37,854 nt of DNA from an uncultured delta proteobacterium (GTDB taxonomy: Bacteria; Bdellovibrionota_C; UBA2361; CAIXSY01). How positions within the stretch are numbered: position 1 is the first letter of the stretch; each line of letters opens with the position of its first letter. The stretch lies in NCBI GenBank assembly GCA_903922175.1, contig CAIXSY010000334.1, positions 1 to 37,854 of the forward strand. Direction: 5' to 3'. The notes below the pieces were generated by a model. That model saw nothing but the letters and a program-made list of their open reading frames with translations, was not told where the DNA came from and did no database searches. Made by a program: the position numbers and the translations under genes. Shown one piece after another: positions 8,865 to 16,994 of this stretch.

Positions 8865-9374
8865 CCTCACGGTTGTCCATTAGTGCAGATTTTCCTATTT
8901 AGTATCTGTCCGGCAATTCAGTCTTTGGAGATCCTTCGCCGCGTAACGACTTGGTATTATTCGAAGCAGTTTTCGGCTCTGGATAGTTCCTGGCCATTTT
9001 TTGCTATTTCCGGACAGGCTCTAATTAAGACAATAGAAATTCATAACTACTCCCCGCTCATCAAACTGTGCAAATAGCAACAATAAGTGACCATTCTGAG
9101 AACAGATGACGCCTATGTCCAAGGTCGAACGCCGGGCTCCGGCAAGCACCGTCGAGTCGACGTGAGACGTCGACGTTTTACGTCCGGCTGACATCAGCGT
9201 TAGCCGATTAGGGGCGAGCAGTTAGCTTAGGGCCAGACACCTAAAGGCCGCCGTCTTCGCTCACTTTTCACCACAGGTACGGGGGGAGTTACCCCTAATG
9301 ATTTTTCCTAGTCCTGCCGAAATTAGTAGTACGCACTAAAGGGGGGGCTTCGCCCCGTGCGCACAACGGGGCAT
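8865..9374. other. 510-bp gene-free stretch with several hairpins
   Basis: No credible gene lies here; the 64-codon frame at 8883-9077 has no coding character. From 9131 on there are consecutive hairpins. GCCGG/CCGGC spans 9131-9143. A perfect 8-bp GTCGACGT/ACGTCGAC with loop GAG spans 9156-9174 and is followed by GTTTT. CGGCTGAC/GTTAGCCG with one G-T pair spans 9185-9206. GGGGC/GCCCC spans 9344-9356, just before the next gene. The hairpin at 9156-9174 could terminate ole transcription; the rest could be a structured leader or an unrecognised RNA. Confidence 0.5.
9156..9179 (+). terminator. possible terminator downstream of oleD
   Basis: A perfect 8-bp stem (GTCGACGT / ACGTCGAC) with a GAG loop is followed by GTTTT. 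It is 290 bases after the oleD stop, so its link to that transcript is uncertain. Confidence 0.4.
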
Positions 9375-11066
9375 ATGGCTGAAATACTAAAGAAAACCCG
9401 CAAAATACTTCTGTTCAACAACCTGTCACCGGGTGATGTCGTGGCGATGACGGCTGCGGTGCGCGACTTGCACCGTGCTCACCCCGGGGAGTTTGTGATT
9501 GGGGTACACTCCTCCGCGGGTGAGATTTGGGATAACAACCCGTATATTACTAAGTTGCCAATTAAGCTTGAGCCACTTGGAGACCAGACGGAGGCAGGAT
9601 CGAAGCATGAGGTTCTGATCAAGCGCGCCAAAGTAAAAATAGTTCTCGATGATCCCGAGATAGAAGTTTTTGACTGTGAATACAGCGGCGATTATCCTGC
9701 CTCGATCAATCGCTGCAATACTAATGCCTTCCACTTCATTCATGGATATGCGCACGACATTGGAAGGAAGTTGGGGGTCAAAATCCCGATCACCGAATAC
9801 AATGGCGATATTCACATCTCCGAGCAGGAGCGTGGCTGGATGTCGCAGATTGAAGAGAGGGGGATCAGAAGCAACTTCTGGGTAGTACTAGGTGGTGGAA
9901 AGTTCGACTTTACTGCCAAGTGGTGGGATCCAGCTCAGTATCAGAAGGTAATTGACCACTTCCTCGAGCGCATACTTTTTGTGCAGTGCGGCGAAGTTTC
10001 ACACCACCACCCACGTCTTAAAAACGTGATCGACCTCGTCGGTAAAACCGACATCCGTCAGTTCATTCGCTTGATTTATCATGCCGACGGCGTTCTTTGC
10101 CCGGTCACCTTTGCTATGCATCTTGCTGCGGCAGTGCCGATGCGACCCTTCGATAACTATGGTCGACGTAAGCCACCGCAGCGTGCGTGTGTTGTGCTCG
10201 CCGGTGGACGTGAGCCGACGCACTGGGAGGCGTATCCTTTCCATCAGTATATACACAGCACCGCGAGTTTGCCATGTTGCCGGGATGGGGGGTGTTGGAA
10301 GAGCCGCTGTCAAAAGGTCAACGATAACGACCCCAAGGACGAAAATTTATGCGACAGTCGGATCAAAGTAGCGCCGGATCTGTTTATTCCGAAATGCCAG
10401 ACTATGATCCGTGCGGAGACGGTGATTGGGAGGATTAAGCTTTATTATTCCGGTGGGCTGTTTCAGTATAATGAAGTCAATGACTACTCGAAGCCAGTCG
10501 TCGAGAGACGTGAACGCCCCCAACCGGATCGACACTGTTTGCGCTATCTTATTGAGCACTTTTGCCCCACCTCACTTCTTGATGTCGGGTGTGATCGAGG
10601 AGGGATTATCTCGGCTGCGCTTGAACAGGGCATCGACGCTTACGGATTAGGTCAGGGCACGCGGATTCTATTCACCGATGATGTGCGGGTGCCGAAGTCA
10701 CGTCTCTCTGTGTTTGATCTGAGCCTGGATCATTGGAAAAGCCCGCATCAATTTGATCTCGTTTGGAGCGCTCGGCCCGATGAGCTTGCGGGGCCGGAGA
10801 TGTGCGCCAATTTTATCACGACGATACGGGAGAACCTCTGTAGCGAGGGTGTTCTCTTTCTCACTCGTGATAGCACGTGGCGAGTGCCGGCGGCGGCGGA
10901 GCCGGACGACGAATGGATCAGTCGCTGGACGGCGCGGATTAGCGAGCAGGGATTCCAGCTCCTTGAGACCGAGTCGCTCAATGTGCGTGCGGTCGCCACG
11001 GACGAGCAATTTAAAAGATGTGCTCTCATTTTCAAAAAAACGTCATTCCCTCTAGTAACAATTTGA
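9375..11066 (+). CDS. GT9-like glycosyltransferase fused to a SAM methyltransferase
   Basis: The 563-aa protein has two parts. Residues ~8-365 resemble GT9 (ADP-heptose/LPS transferase-like). They start with KILLFNNLSPGDVVAMTAAVRDL and reach the donor-site region 'LVGKTDIRQFIRLIYHADGV...MHLAAAVP'. A Cys-rich segment CCRDGGCW...C...C...IPKC follows, shared with the paralogue at 13963. Residues ~395-555 are a class I methyltransferase with the SAM motif LLDVGCDRGG near 400-410 and an acidic/Asp post-motif. The likely role is transfer of a sugar and methylation of it or of the glycan during surface or flagellar glycosylation. I chose the ATG at 9375; the in-frame GTG at 9357 sits in a GTGCGCAC palindrome. 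Only five bases separate it from the next gene. Confidence 0.75.
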   Translation: MAEILKKTRKILLFNNLSPGDVVAMTAAVRDLHRAHPGEFVIGVHSSAGEIWDNNPYITKLPIKLEPLGDQTEAGSKHEVLIKRAKVKIVLDDPEIEVFDCEYSGDYPASINRCNTNAFHFIHGYAHDIGRKLGVKIPITEYNGDIHISEQERGWMSQIEERGIRSNFWVVLGGGKFDFTAKWWDPAQYQKVIDHFLERILFVQCGEVSHHHPRLKNVIDLVGKTDIRQFIRLIYHADGVLCPVTFAMHLAAAVPMRPFDNYGRRKPPQRACVVLAGGREPTHWEAYPFHQYIHSTASLPCCRDGGCWKSRCQKVNDNDPKDENLCDSRIKVAPDLFIPKCQTMIRAETVIGRIKLYYSGGLFQYNEVNDYSKPVVERRERPQPDRHCLRYLIEHFCPTSLLDVGCDRGGIISAALEQGIDAYGLGQGTRILFTDDVRVPKSRLSVFDLSLDHWKSPHQFDLVWSARPDELAGPEMCANFITTIRENLCSEGVLFLTRDSTWRVPAAAEPDDEWISRWTARISEQGFQLLETESLNVRAVATDEQFKRCALIFKKTSFPLVTI

Positions 11067-11071
11067 GATAC

Positions 11072-13195
11072 ATGACACTTGAATCCGAGGCTGTGAACAG
11101 TCCAGCGTTGTCAGCACAAGAGTCACTCTTGGGGGGGGCCGTGTCTCATATTGAGCGAAGAGAGTTTGAGCTCGCTGAGCTGGCTCTGCAAGTAGTGCTG
11201 CAAAAAGATCCAGGTTGCCTGTCGGCTGTTTGTTATTTGGCCGATGTTCGTTTTGAACTCGGCATGTGTGACGCCGCTCTGCAGCTTCTCTGCGCGTTGG
11301 TTAAAGAGCACTCGGATTATGTTCATGGCTACGAGACGCTGGGGGTCTTGCTGCTGCGGCAGGAAAAGTTTAGCGAGGCCCTGCCTCTCTTGCTTCGCGC
11401 TGTCGATCTGGGATCGGCTACTCACGCCATGCTGAATAATCTGGCAGTGGCCTTGCATAAGACCGGGCATTTAGCCGAGGCAGAAGCTGTTTTTATAAAA
11501 CTGATGGAGAGTGCTCCTTACTATCCTGAAGCACGCAACAATCTCGGTAATTTATTTCGCGACCAGCATAAGCTCGATCGGGCACTAGCGGAGTATTACC
11601 GTGCCGTCGCTTACCGCGCGGCTTATCCCGAGGCATATAGCAACATGGGGAATGTGCTGTTTGACCTAGGTCGCTACCCAGAGGCGGCAATCCGTTACCA
11701 ACAGGCTCTGGAGTTTGATTCTCATAATGCGGATACCTGGATGCGCTTGGGGCGTACGCTGTATGCCCAGGGGGACATGGCGCAGGCGCGGCTTCGATTT
11801 GAGCAGGCTGGACGCCTTCGTGCGGATTGGGCGGCACCGGTTTTTGAGGCGGCATTCTGCCTTGCGCCTATTATTCCGAGCCTTGAGGCGATCCAACACA
11901 TGCGCCGTCAATTAGAGATCGAGTTGACCAGCATAGCACTGTCAGGAAGGACGCTCAGTGATCCTCTGCGAGAGATCGCCAACATTAATTTCTACTTGGC
12001 CTATCATGGCGAGGACGATCTTGATTTGCAGAGAAAGACCGCGGCGGCCTTTCTCGTGGCTTGTCCCAGGCTGGCGTTTACCGCCCCACATTGTGCCGGC
12101 AGTCGATGTGAGGCGGGCCATGGGAGAAAGATTAAACTAGGGATTCTCTCGAAACACCTCTACCGGCACACCATTGCGCAGCTGTGGCGCGGATTGCTAA
12201 CTGAGATCTCTCGTGAGCAATTCGAGGTGCATGTTTTTACTATAGGTTCTCAAGAGGATTCTTACGCACAGATAATCAGGGAGCACGCCGACAGCACCAC
12301 GACGCTTCCCGATACCTTAGCTGGTGCGCAGCAGGCTATCGCCGCACGAGAGCTCGATATCCTGCTCTATCCGGATATCGGCATGGATCCGACCAGCTAT
12401 TTCTTAGCCTTTGCGCGGCTGGCCCCTGTGCAGTGCATGTTCTGGGGGCATCCAGATACGAGTGCAGTGCCGACAATTGATTATTTCCTTTCAGGCCGCC
12501 ACTTGGAGACAGACCAAGCCCAGAGTCATTACAATGAAAAACTAGTTCTACTTGAGCGCCTACCGATCTACTACTATCATCCAGCTGAGGTTGTTCTTCC
12601 TCGCGCACACTTTGGCTTGGACGAAAATTCGACTGTGTATCTCTGCGCGCAGAGTCTTTTTAAGTTTCACCCTGATTTTGACTACGCTTTGGGAGAGATT
12701 CTTCGTCGTGATCCGCGGGGTAAGTTGGTTTTGCTAGCCGCCCCGTCAGCGATCTGGAATGAACAGCTCTTGCAGCGTTTTGAGAGAACAATCCCCAACG
12801 TTCTAAAGCGCGTGGTGTTCGTGCCCCGTCTCGATGCAGACGAATATCTTGGCCTGCTGCGCTGCGCTGATGTCATGCTCGATCCCGTCCACTTTGGAGG
12901 TGGCAACACTTCCTATCAGGGGCTAGCTATGGGGGTTCCGATTGTGTCCCTGCCAAGCCGCTACCTACGCGGCCGTATCACGTATGCCCTTTACGAACAA
13001 TTAGGGCTGCTCGACTGTGTTGTCGAATCGATAGAGCAGTATATCGAATTGGCCTGTCGGCTTGGGACCGAGCGCGACTTTCGTGACAGCATACGAGATA
13101 AGATTCTTGCACATAAGGGAGTTCTCTTCGAAGATAGAGAGGCAGTTGTTGAGGTAGAGGCTATCTTGGAACAGCTTTTTCGAGGGAGCTACTGA
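11072..13195 (+). CDS. TPR protein with SPINDLY/OGT-type (GT41) glycosyltransferase
   Basis: The 707-aa product (ATG at 11072, five bases after the previous stop) has about six or seven tetratricopeptide repeats over residues ~20-270, for example 'PEARNNLGNLFRDQHKLDRAL' and 'PEAYSNMGNVLFDLGRYPEA'. A GT41 catalytic region follows from ~340. Landmarks are the KLGILSKHLYRHT start with its histidine, 'APVQCMFWGHPDTS', 'FKFHPDFD', and the donor-binding 'HFGGGNTSYQGLAMGVPIVSLP' followed by RGRITYALYE. GT41 enzymes add GlcNAc or fucose to Ser/Thr of proteins in the cytosol, with the TPRs selecting substrates. Its place between GT9-like genes and a giant Ser/Thr-rich protein suggests protein O-glycosylation. 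The donor sugar is unknown. Confidence 0.88.
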   Translation: MTLESEAVNSPALSAQESLLGGAVSHIERREFELAELALQVVLQKDPGCLSAVCYLADVRFELGMCDAALQLLCALVKEHSDYVHGYETLGVLLLRQEKFSEALPLLLRAVDLGSATHAMLNNLAVALHKTGHLAEAEAVFIKLMESAPYYPEARNNLGNLFRDQHKLDRALAEYYRAVAYRAAYPEAYSNMGNVLFDLGRYPEAAIRYQQALEFDSHNADTWMRLGRTLYAQGDMAQARLRFEQAGRLRADWAAPVFEAAFCLAPIIPSLEAIQHMRRQLEIELTSIALSGRTLSDPLREIANINFYLAYHGEDDLDLQRKTAAAFLVACPRLAFTAPHCAGSRCEAGHGRKIKLGILSKHLYRHTIAQLWRGLLTEISREQFEVHVFTIGSQEDSYAQIIREHADSTTTLPDTLAGAQQAIAARELDILLYPDIGMDPTSYFLAFARLAPVQCMFWGHPDTSAVPTIDYFLSGRHLETDQAQSHYNEKLVLLERLPIYYYHPAEVVLPRAHFGLDENSTVYLCAQSLFKFHPDFDYALGEILRRDPRGKLVLLAAPSAIWNEQLLQRFERTIPNVLKRVVFVPRLDADEYLGLLRCADVMLDPVHFGGGNTSYQGLAMGVPIVSLPSRYLRGRITYALYEQLGLLDCVVESIEQYIELACRLGTERDFRDSIRDKILAHKGVLFEDREAVVEVEAILEQLFRGSY

Positions 13196-13204
13196 AATAG
13201 TCAA

Positions 13205-13244
13205 CCTTCGCGTTACACTCATTATGAATATGCTAACGCGAAGG
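13205..13244. repeat. 11-bp perfect inverted repeat of the AACGCGAAGG type
   Basis: CCTTCGCGTTA (13205-13215) pairs with TAACGCGAAGG (13234-13244) across an 18-base loop. Further GAAGGAC/GCGAAGG copies follow to 13260. It begins ten bases after the OGT stop and may act as a terminator or be a dispersed palindromic repeat. A related motif recurs at 20341. Confidence 0.65.
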
Positions 13245-13327
13245 ACGAAGGACGCGAAGGGAGGTGTTACTTGTCCGAGTTGTTAGTCCTATGAAATAGC
13301 GCGATACTGTCGCATGGAGAAAATGCT

Positions 13328-13966
13328 ATGGCTCTTAAAAAATGTGTCTTTGTGCTCGCGACACCAGAGTATCAGCCGGAGATGTGCTCCTATACCCTCC
13401 CCAACCTAAAGGCCTACGCCGATCGTCTGCAGGCAGATTTTGTTCGGATTCAGGAGCGGCGTTTCCCCGATTTTCCGATAAACTACGAGCGCATGCAGAT
13501 CTATGAGCTAGGCAAGGGGTATGACTGGTGCATCAATATTGATGCTGATTTCTTGATTCATCCGATGATCGAGGACTTTACTGAGTGGCTCCCGGCAAAT
13601 ACCGTAGGGAATTGGTGGTACAGCAAGGCAAGTAATTTTTTCAACGTTGATCGAAATATCTACTTTGAACGCGATGGCCGGGACTATGGAATCGTCGATT
13701 GTTTGCTAGCGACCTCAAAATTAACCCACGACCTGTGGGAGCCGTTGCCGGGCCCATGCTCCGAGTATGCTGATATCTGCTTGCACAATGGAGAGCGTCG
13801 GATATCCGAGTTTTGCCTTTCGCAGAATGCCGCTAAATATGGCCTGAAAATTGCGGGGATGCTACGCACGCCGGAATATGCACAGCACATTAATTGCACC
13901 ACAGAAGAGCAGGGTAATCCGGCTGATATAGCGCGTGAAAAGCTGAGATCGTGGGGGCTTCTATGA
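13328..13966 (+). CDS. small DxD glycosyltransferase (GT-A type)
   Basis: The 212-aa protein begins with a Rossmann-like strand (KKCVFVLATPEY). It carries a DxD motif, D72-A-D74 in 'CINIDADFLIHP', preceded by 'YERMQIYELG'. This arrangement is typical of small GT-A nucleotide-sugar transferases in which DxD binds the metal. The short length means it is essentially only the catalytic fold, with no membrane segment. GGAG eight bases before the ATG gives a clear start. Its stop overlaps the next start (ATGA), so it is co-translated with the GT9-like paralogue. The family number and donor cannot be fixed from sequence alone. Confidence 0.7.
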   Translation: MALKKCVFVLATPEYQPEMCSYTLPNLKAYADRLQADFVRIQERRFPDFPINYERMQIYELGKGYDWCINIDADFLIHPMIEDFTEWLPANTVGNWWYSKASNFFNVDRNIYFERDGRDYGIVDCLLATSKLTHDLWEPLPGPCSEYADICLHNGERRISEFCLSQNAAKYGLKIAGMLRTPEYAQHINCTTEEQGNPADIAREKLRSWGLL

Positions 13967-15096
13967 ATCAGCCGATTGCTGCAATGCGCAAACTTCTCCT
14001 CGTGAATCTCGGTAGTCCTAGCCAGGTGCTGCTCTCGACCGCAGCGGTGCGCGATCTGCACGCCGCGTACCCGGGGAGATTCTTAACTGACGTTTATAGT
14101 GAATGTCCGGAAATTTGGGAGCATCATCCGCAGATCACCAAAATGGCTTGGCATGTCGAACCGCTGAGCGGGCCACGTGACATGCTCGCTCGTCATGAAG
14201 AGGCGGTTATCGGACGTGAGTTTAAGATAGTCAAGGAAGACCCCGAACTAGAGGTGGTGTTTTGTGAGCAGGCCGGGGAGCATCCGAGCTCGATTACCCA
14301 AAGTAATCGCGGCGCCTATCATGCGATTCATAGCTATGCCCATGACCTCGGAGCCAAGCTTGGCGTCGATTTTGAAGCCAGCAAGTTCTGCGCTGACATT
14401 CATATTTCGGCAGTCGAGCAATCGTGGATGTCGCAGCTCGAAGAGATCGGAATTCGTGACAGTTTTTGGATCGTCCATGCCGGTGGCAGCCGGGATATGC
14501 CAGCGCGGCGCTGGCCGACTGATTGCTACCAAGAAGTTATCGAGGCTTACCGTGGAAAGATTACCTTCGTCCAGGTTGGACGGGCGAATGAGGGCCACCC
14601 AGCTCTGCGTCATGTCGTTAACCTCGTTGGGAAAACTAATCTACGCCAGCTGATTCGGTTGATGTACCACGCAACAGGTGTCCTCTGCGCTCCGTCATTG
14701 ATGATGCATCTGGCTGCAGCGGTGCCGCTTCGACTTTTTGATAATCAGCGACGGCGCAACCCGCAGCACCGCCAGTGCGTTGTTGTTGCTGGGGGCAGAG
14801 AGCCGTGGCAATGGTATAACTATAGTACTCATCAGAGTCTGCACACCAATGGTATGTTGCCGTGCTGCGCCAGCGGCGGATGCTGGCGTACTAACGTCAA
14901 ACCTGTTGCGCTAGGCGCTTTGCCCGATGACGACTGTTGTGTGACGCCGGTTCGGACGGGAAACGACGTGCTTATTCCGAAGTGCATGCAGATGATAACT
15001 CCAGAGATGGTAATTGAGCGCGTGGGTATTGCCTATGAAGGCGGAGCGCTTTGGTATAACGAGGCAACAACGTCGACCGTGGTGCGAAGTACCTGA
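13963..15096 (+). CDS. GT9-like glycosyltransferase (paralogue of 9375-11066 N-half)
   Basis: The 377-aa product aligns end to end with the first ~370 residues of the gene at 9375. Shared blocks include 'AAVRDLHAAYPG', 'HSYAHDLGAKLGV', 'WMSQLEEIGIR', 'LVGKTNLRQLIRLMYHATGVLC', 'MHLAAAVP', 'VVAGGREP' and the Cys cluster CCASGGCW...CC...IPKC. It lacks the methyltransferase half. The family reads as ADP-heptose transferase-like (GT9). The start at 13963 is chosen for the ATGA overlap with the preceding gene and a GGGGG stretch upstream. It probably adds a second sugar in the same glycan. It is convergent with the methyltransferase at 15113, with a 16-base gap. Confidence 0.78.
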   Translation: MNQPIAAMRKLLLVNLGSPSQVLLSTAAVRDLHAAYPGRFLTDVYSECPEIWEHHPQITKMAWHVEPLSGPRDMLARHEEAVIGREFKIVKEDPELEVVFCEQAGEHPSSITQSNRGAYHAIHSYAHDLGAKLGVDFEASKFCADIHISAVEQSWMSQLEEIGIRDSFWIVHAGGSRDMPARRWPTDCYQEVIEAYRGKITFVQVGRANEGHPALRHVVNLVGKTNLRQLIRLMYHATGVLCAPSLMMHLAAAVPLRLFDNQRRRNPQHRQCVVVAGGREPWQWYNYSTHQSLHTNGMLPCCASGGCWRTNVKPVALGALPDDDCCVTPVRTGNDVLIPKCMQMITPEMVIERVGIAYEGGALWYNEATTSTVVRST

Positions 15097-15112
15097 AATT
15101 GATACGGGTTAC

Positions 15113-15886
15113 CTACTCCCTAGCGATATGCCACGCAGGCATCGGTACATCAAAGTAGGGGCCGGAGATCTCGCGTCGGCGGTAGACAATTGCTGGATGT
15201 GCCAATCCGAAGGAGCCGTCGGCTAGCGGAGCCGGCCGACCATCATCACCGATGACCATGCGCCGTACGATATCATTCTGTTGCAGCTCTTCGGGGAGGA
15301 AGAGGTCTCCCTGCGGCTCAAACAGGCGCTCAATCTCGGCCCGAATTGCAACTCCGAGTATGCCGTCGTCAAAGAAAGAACAGCAGTTATCGAATCGGGG
15401 CGCCATTCGACTATAGCTCGTACATACTATAAAGGTGCCGCCGGGGCGCAGCCAATAGTGCATCCGGCTCAGTGCTTCACGTAGGCTAATCGCGGGGATA
15501 TGCTGCAAGACGTAAACGCAGTAGACGAGATTCACTTGGTTGTGGCACTGCTGCGGTAGGATCGGCTGGAAGCGTGGATTGTTCACATAACGCCGCGCAT
15601 GCTCAAGCTGTACTGGAGAGTCGTCCACTCCGAGAATCTCAATATTTGGTTGGCGTTCGAGAATGGCTTTGGCTAGCCGTCCTACGCCGGTGCCGTAGTC
15701 CAGCAGGCGCTTGTCTTCAGGCATAACGTGCCGAAGGATTGCTTGAGCAAAAACCGGTGTTTCCTGCTCCCAGCGGGTTTCAAAAGGAATGTTGTTACAT
15801 AGATCGATGACGCTGCGGCGAGCAGCATCAAAGGCGCGCTCTTTGAAGAGTGGGTGCTGAGAAGGATGCTTGCTATTTTCGGTCAC
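15113..15886 (-). CDS. class I SAM-dependent methyltransferase
   Basis: This Rossmann-fold methyltransferase of about 257 aa has the SAM motif LLDYGTGVGRLAKAI, the acidic 'ILGVDDSPVQLEHA' second strand, 'VNLVYCVYVLQHI' as motif post-I/IV and 'LRPGGTFIVCTS' as the strand-5 motif. It resembles small-molecule or sugar O-/C-methyltransferases; the substrate is unknown. The start is ambiguous. The GTG at 15886 overlaps the end of the upstream gene by 14 bases and has AGTGAG upstream, while a TTG at 15910 would add eight residues. It is the second gene of a minus-strand pair facing the glycosyltransferases, so a role in modifying the same glycan is inferred. Confidence 0.78.
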   Translation of the reverse strand: MTENSKHPSQHPLFKERAFDAARRSVIDLCNNIPFETRWEQETPVFAQAILRHVMPEDKRLLDYGTGVGRLAKAILERQPNIEILGVDDSPVQLEHARRYVNNPRFQPILPQQCHNQVNLVYCVYVLQHIPAISLREALSRMHYWLRPGGTFIVCTSYSRMAPRFDNCCSFFDDGILGVAIRAEIERLFEPQGDLFLPEELQQNDIVRRMVIGDDGRPAPLADGSFGLAHPAIVYRRREISGPYFDVPMPAWHIARE

Positions 15887-16484
15887 CTGGTATTTTCTCA
15901 CTTTTTTCAAAAGTCGAATCGTCTTTCCAAGCCAGCTGTCGCGTACTTTTGCGCACGATGCTTAAGCCCGGTTGAAATGGAAGGGTTAGAATCTCACAGC
16001 GCTCCCCGTAGTTTTGACGAATGAAGTGTGCGGTGCGCCAACTGTCCGAACACTTGTCAGCGCGGGTAAAATATTCATTGATCGGATAGGTGTCGTGTAG
16101 GCAAATTATGCCGTCTTCAATCACATACGGGAAGAGCCGGTCAAAATCACGCAGTGAGGATTCATGCGAGTGGTCGGCATCAATCAATGCTAGATCAACT
16201 TGCAGGTTGAGTCCGGGGGCTTGATCGAAGAACTGCTCGGTGCTCATTTCGTAGAATTCGACGGGGAGTTGGTTGAAGGCCTGGTCTTTTTTAAGATCAA
16301 CGCCGATAATGCGTCGCGCCAAGGGTAACATATTTTTGATTATCGGCCCGTAACGCACGCCAAGTTCTAGGTAAACTCGTGGCTTGATCCACTGCGCTAG
16401 GAAGGTGATGAAGCTGGTGTGGTCAAAGCACTCATCCGGCGGTGGCAGGTTGCGCAGATGAATTGGGATCGGGACACTTTCCAT
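15873..16484 (-). CDS. class I SAM-dependent methyltransferase (Methyltransf_24-like)
   Basis: The 203-aa protein has the SAM motif 'VYLELGVRYGPI', then 'IIGVDLKKDQ', the characteristic 'VDLALIDADHSHESSLRDFDRLFPYV' and 'DGIICLHDTYP'. The IDADHSHE...LHD pattern is typical of the Methyltransf_24 group, which often acts on sugars or peptide-bound groups. No signal peptide is present. It is the first gene of the minus-strand methyltransferase pair, and its end overlaps the next gene. The ATG at 16484 has only a weak GGTAAG upstream. The context suggests glycan decoration. Confidence 0.8.
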   Translation of the reverse strand: MESVPIPIHLRNLPPPDECFDHTSFITFLAQWIKPRVYLELGVRYGPIIKNMLPLARRIIGVDLKKDQAFNQLPVEFYEMSTEQFFDQAPGLNLQVDLALIDADHSHESSLRDFDRLFPYVIEDGIICLHDTYPINEYFTRADKCSDSWRTAHFIRQNYGERCEILTLPFQPGLSIVRKSTRQLAWKDDSTFEKSEKIPGDRK

Positions 16485-16994
16485 TATCTTACCTATCGGA
16501 AAATTTACTAGAAGGCCTGAGGGCGATGTTGGGCAAGTTCAGTCCAACCAGATTTAACGGAGCTTCTGGGGGAAAGTTTGGTAGCTACTCAATAACCCCA
16601 GGAAGATCAGTATTTCCAATCAGTTAAGGGGTAGCCACGCTTGAAGGTCGCCAACGTGTATGCGTTCACGGGGTGTCCAGGAACTAATATATGCATCCTC
16701 AGCGTTCCCCGGTGTCCTCTGTGGTAGAGGAAATATCCTTAAATCAACTTTAACCGCAGGGGGCCCGTCTCGGCTCTCGCCAGCCGAGGCTGGGTTCTTG
16801 GCCCTACCATTAGCCGCCAGAGACTGACGCGGGGGAACGCATAGCTGCGATTTTACTAGCGATAAAAGGCACTTACGGCACCAATTGTTAAGATCCCCAA
16901 CCTTCCTGTCGACTATACAGAGGACCGTGTATGCAGCGCGTTGGCTGCGGTTTGGCCAAACCCAGAGAGTTTTGGGTTGAGACAGCTGGAGATT
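16485..16994. other. 510-bp intergenic region upstream of the repeat protein
   Basis: The methyltransferase pair and the giant repeat protein diverge here. A 148-codon minus frame (16620-17066) exists but has no family resemblance and overlaps the start of the repeat gene, so I do not call it. I see a TCCTCT/AGAGGA hairpin (16715-16731) and the REP-like hairpin listed separately. No sigma-54 or strong sigma-70 promoter is evident. Confidence 0.45.
16764..16789. repeat. REP-like hairpin, copy 1
   Basis: The 26-base sequence starting CCCGTCTCGG forms a CTCGGCT/AGCCGAG stem (16769-16775/16782-16788). It is identical to 25357-25383 except for one missing base, so it is a dispersed palindromic repeat. 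Confidence 0.65.

Noticed and set aside
8991-9017. Sigma-54-like TGGCC...TTGCTA
   Set aside because: The GG to GC spacing is nine bases, not ten, and no gene starts at a suitable distance.
8906-9017. CTGTCCGG / CCGGACAG 8-bp inverted repeat about 100 bases apart
   Set aside because: Too short for its separation; expected by chance.
9185-9240. GTTAGCC-like motifs suggesting an integron attC site
   Set aside because: GTTAGCC does not match GTTRRRY and no matching R' partner or cassette structure exists.
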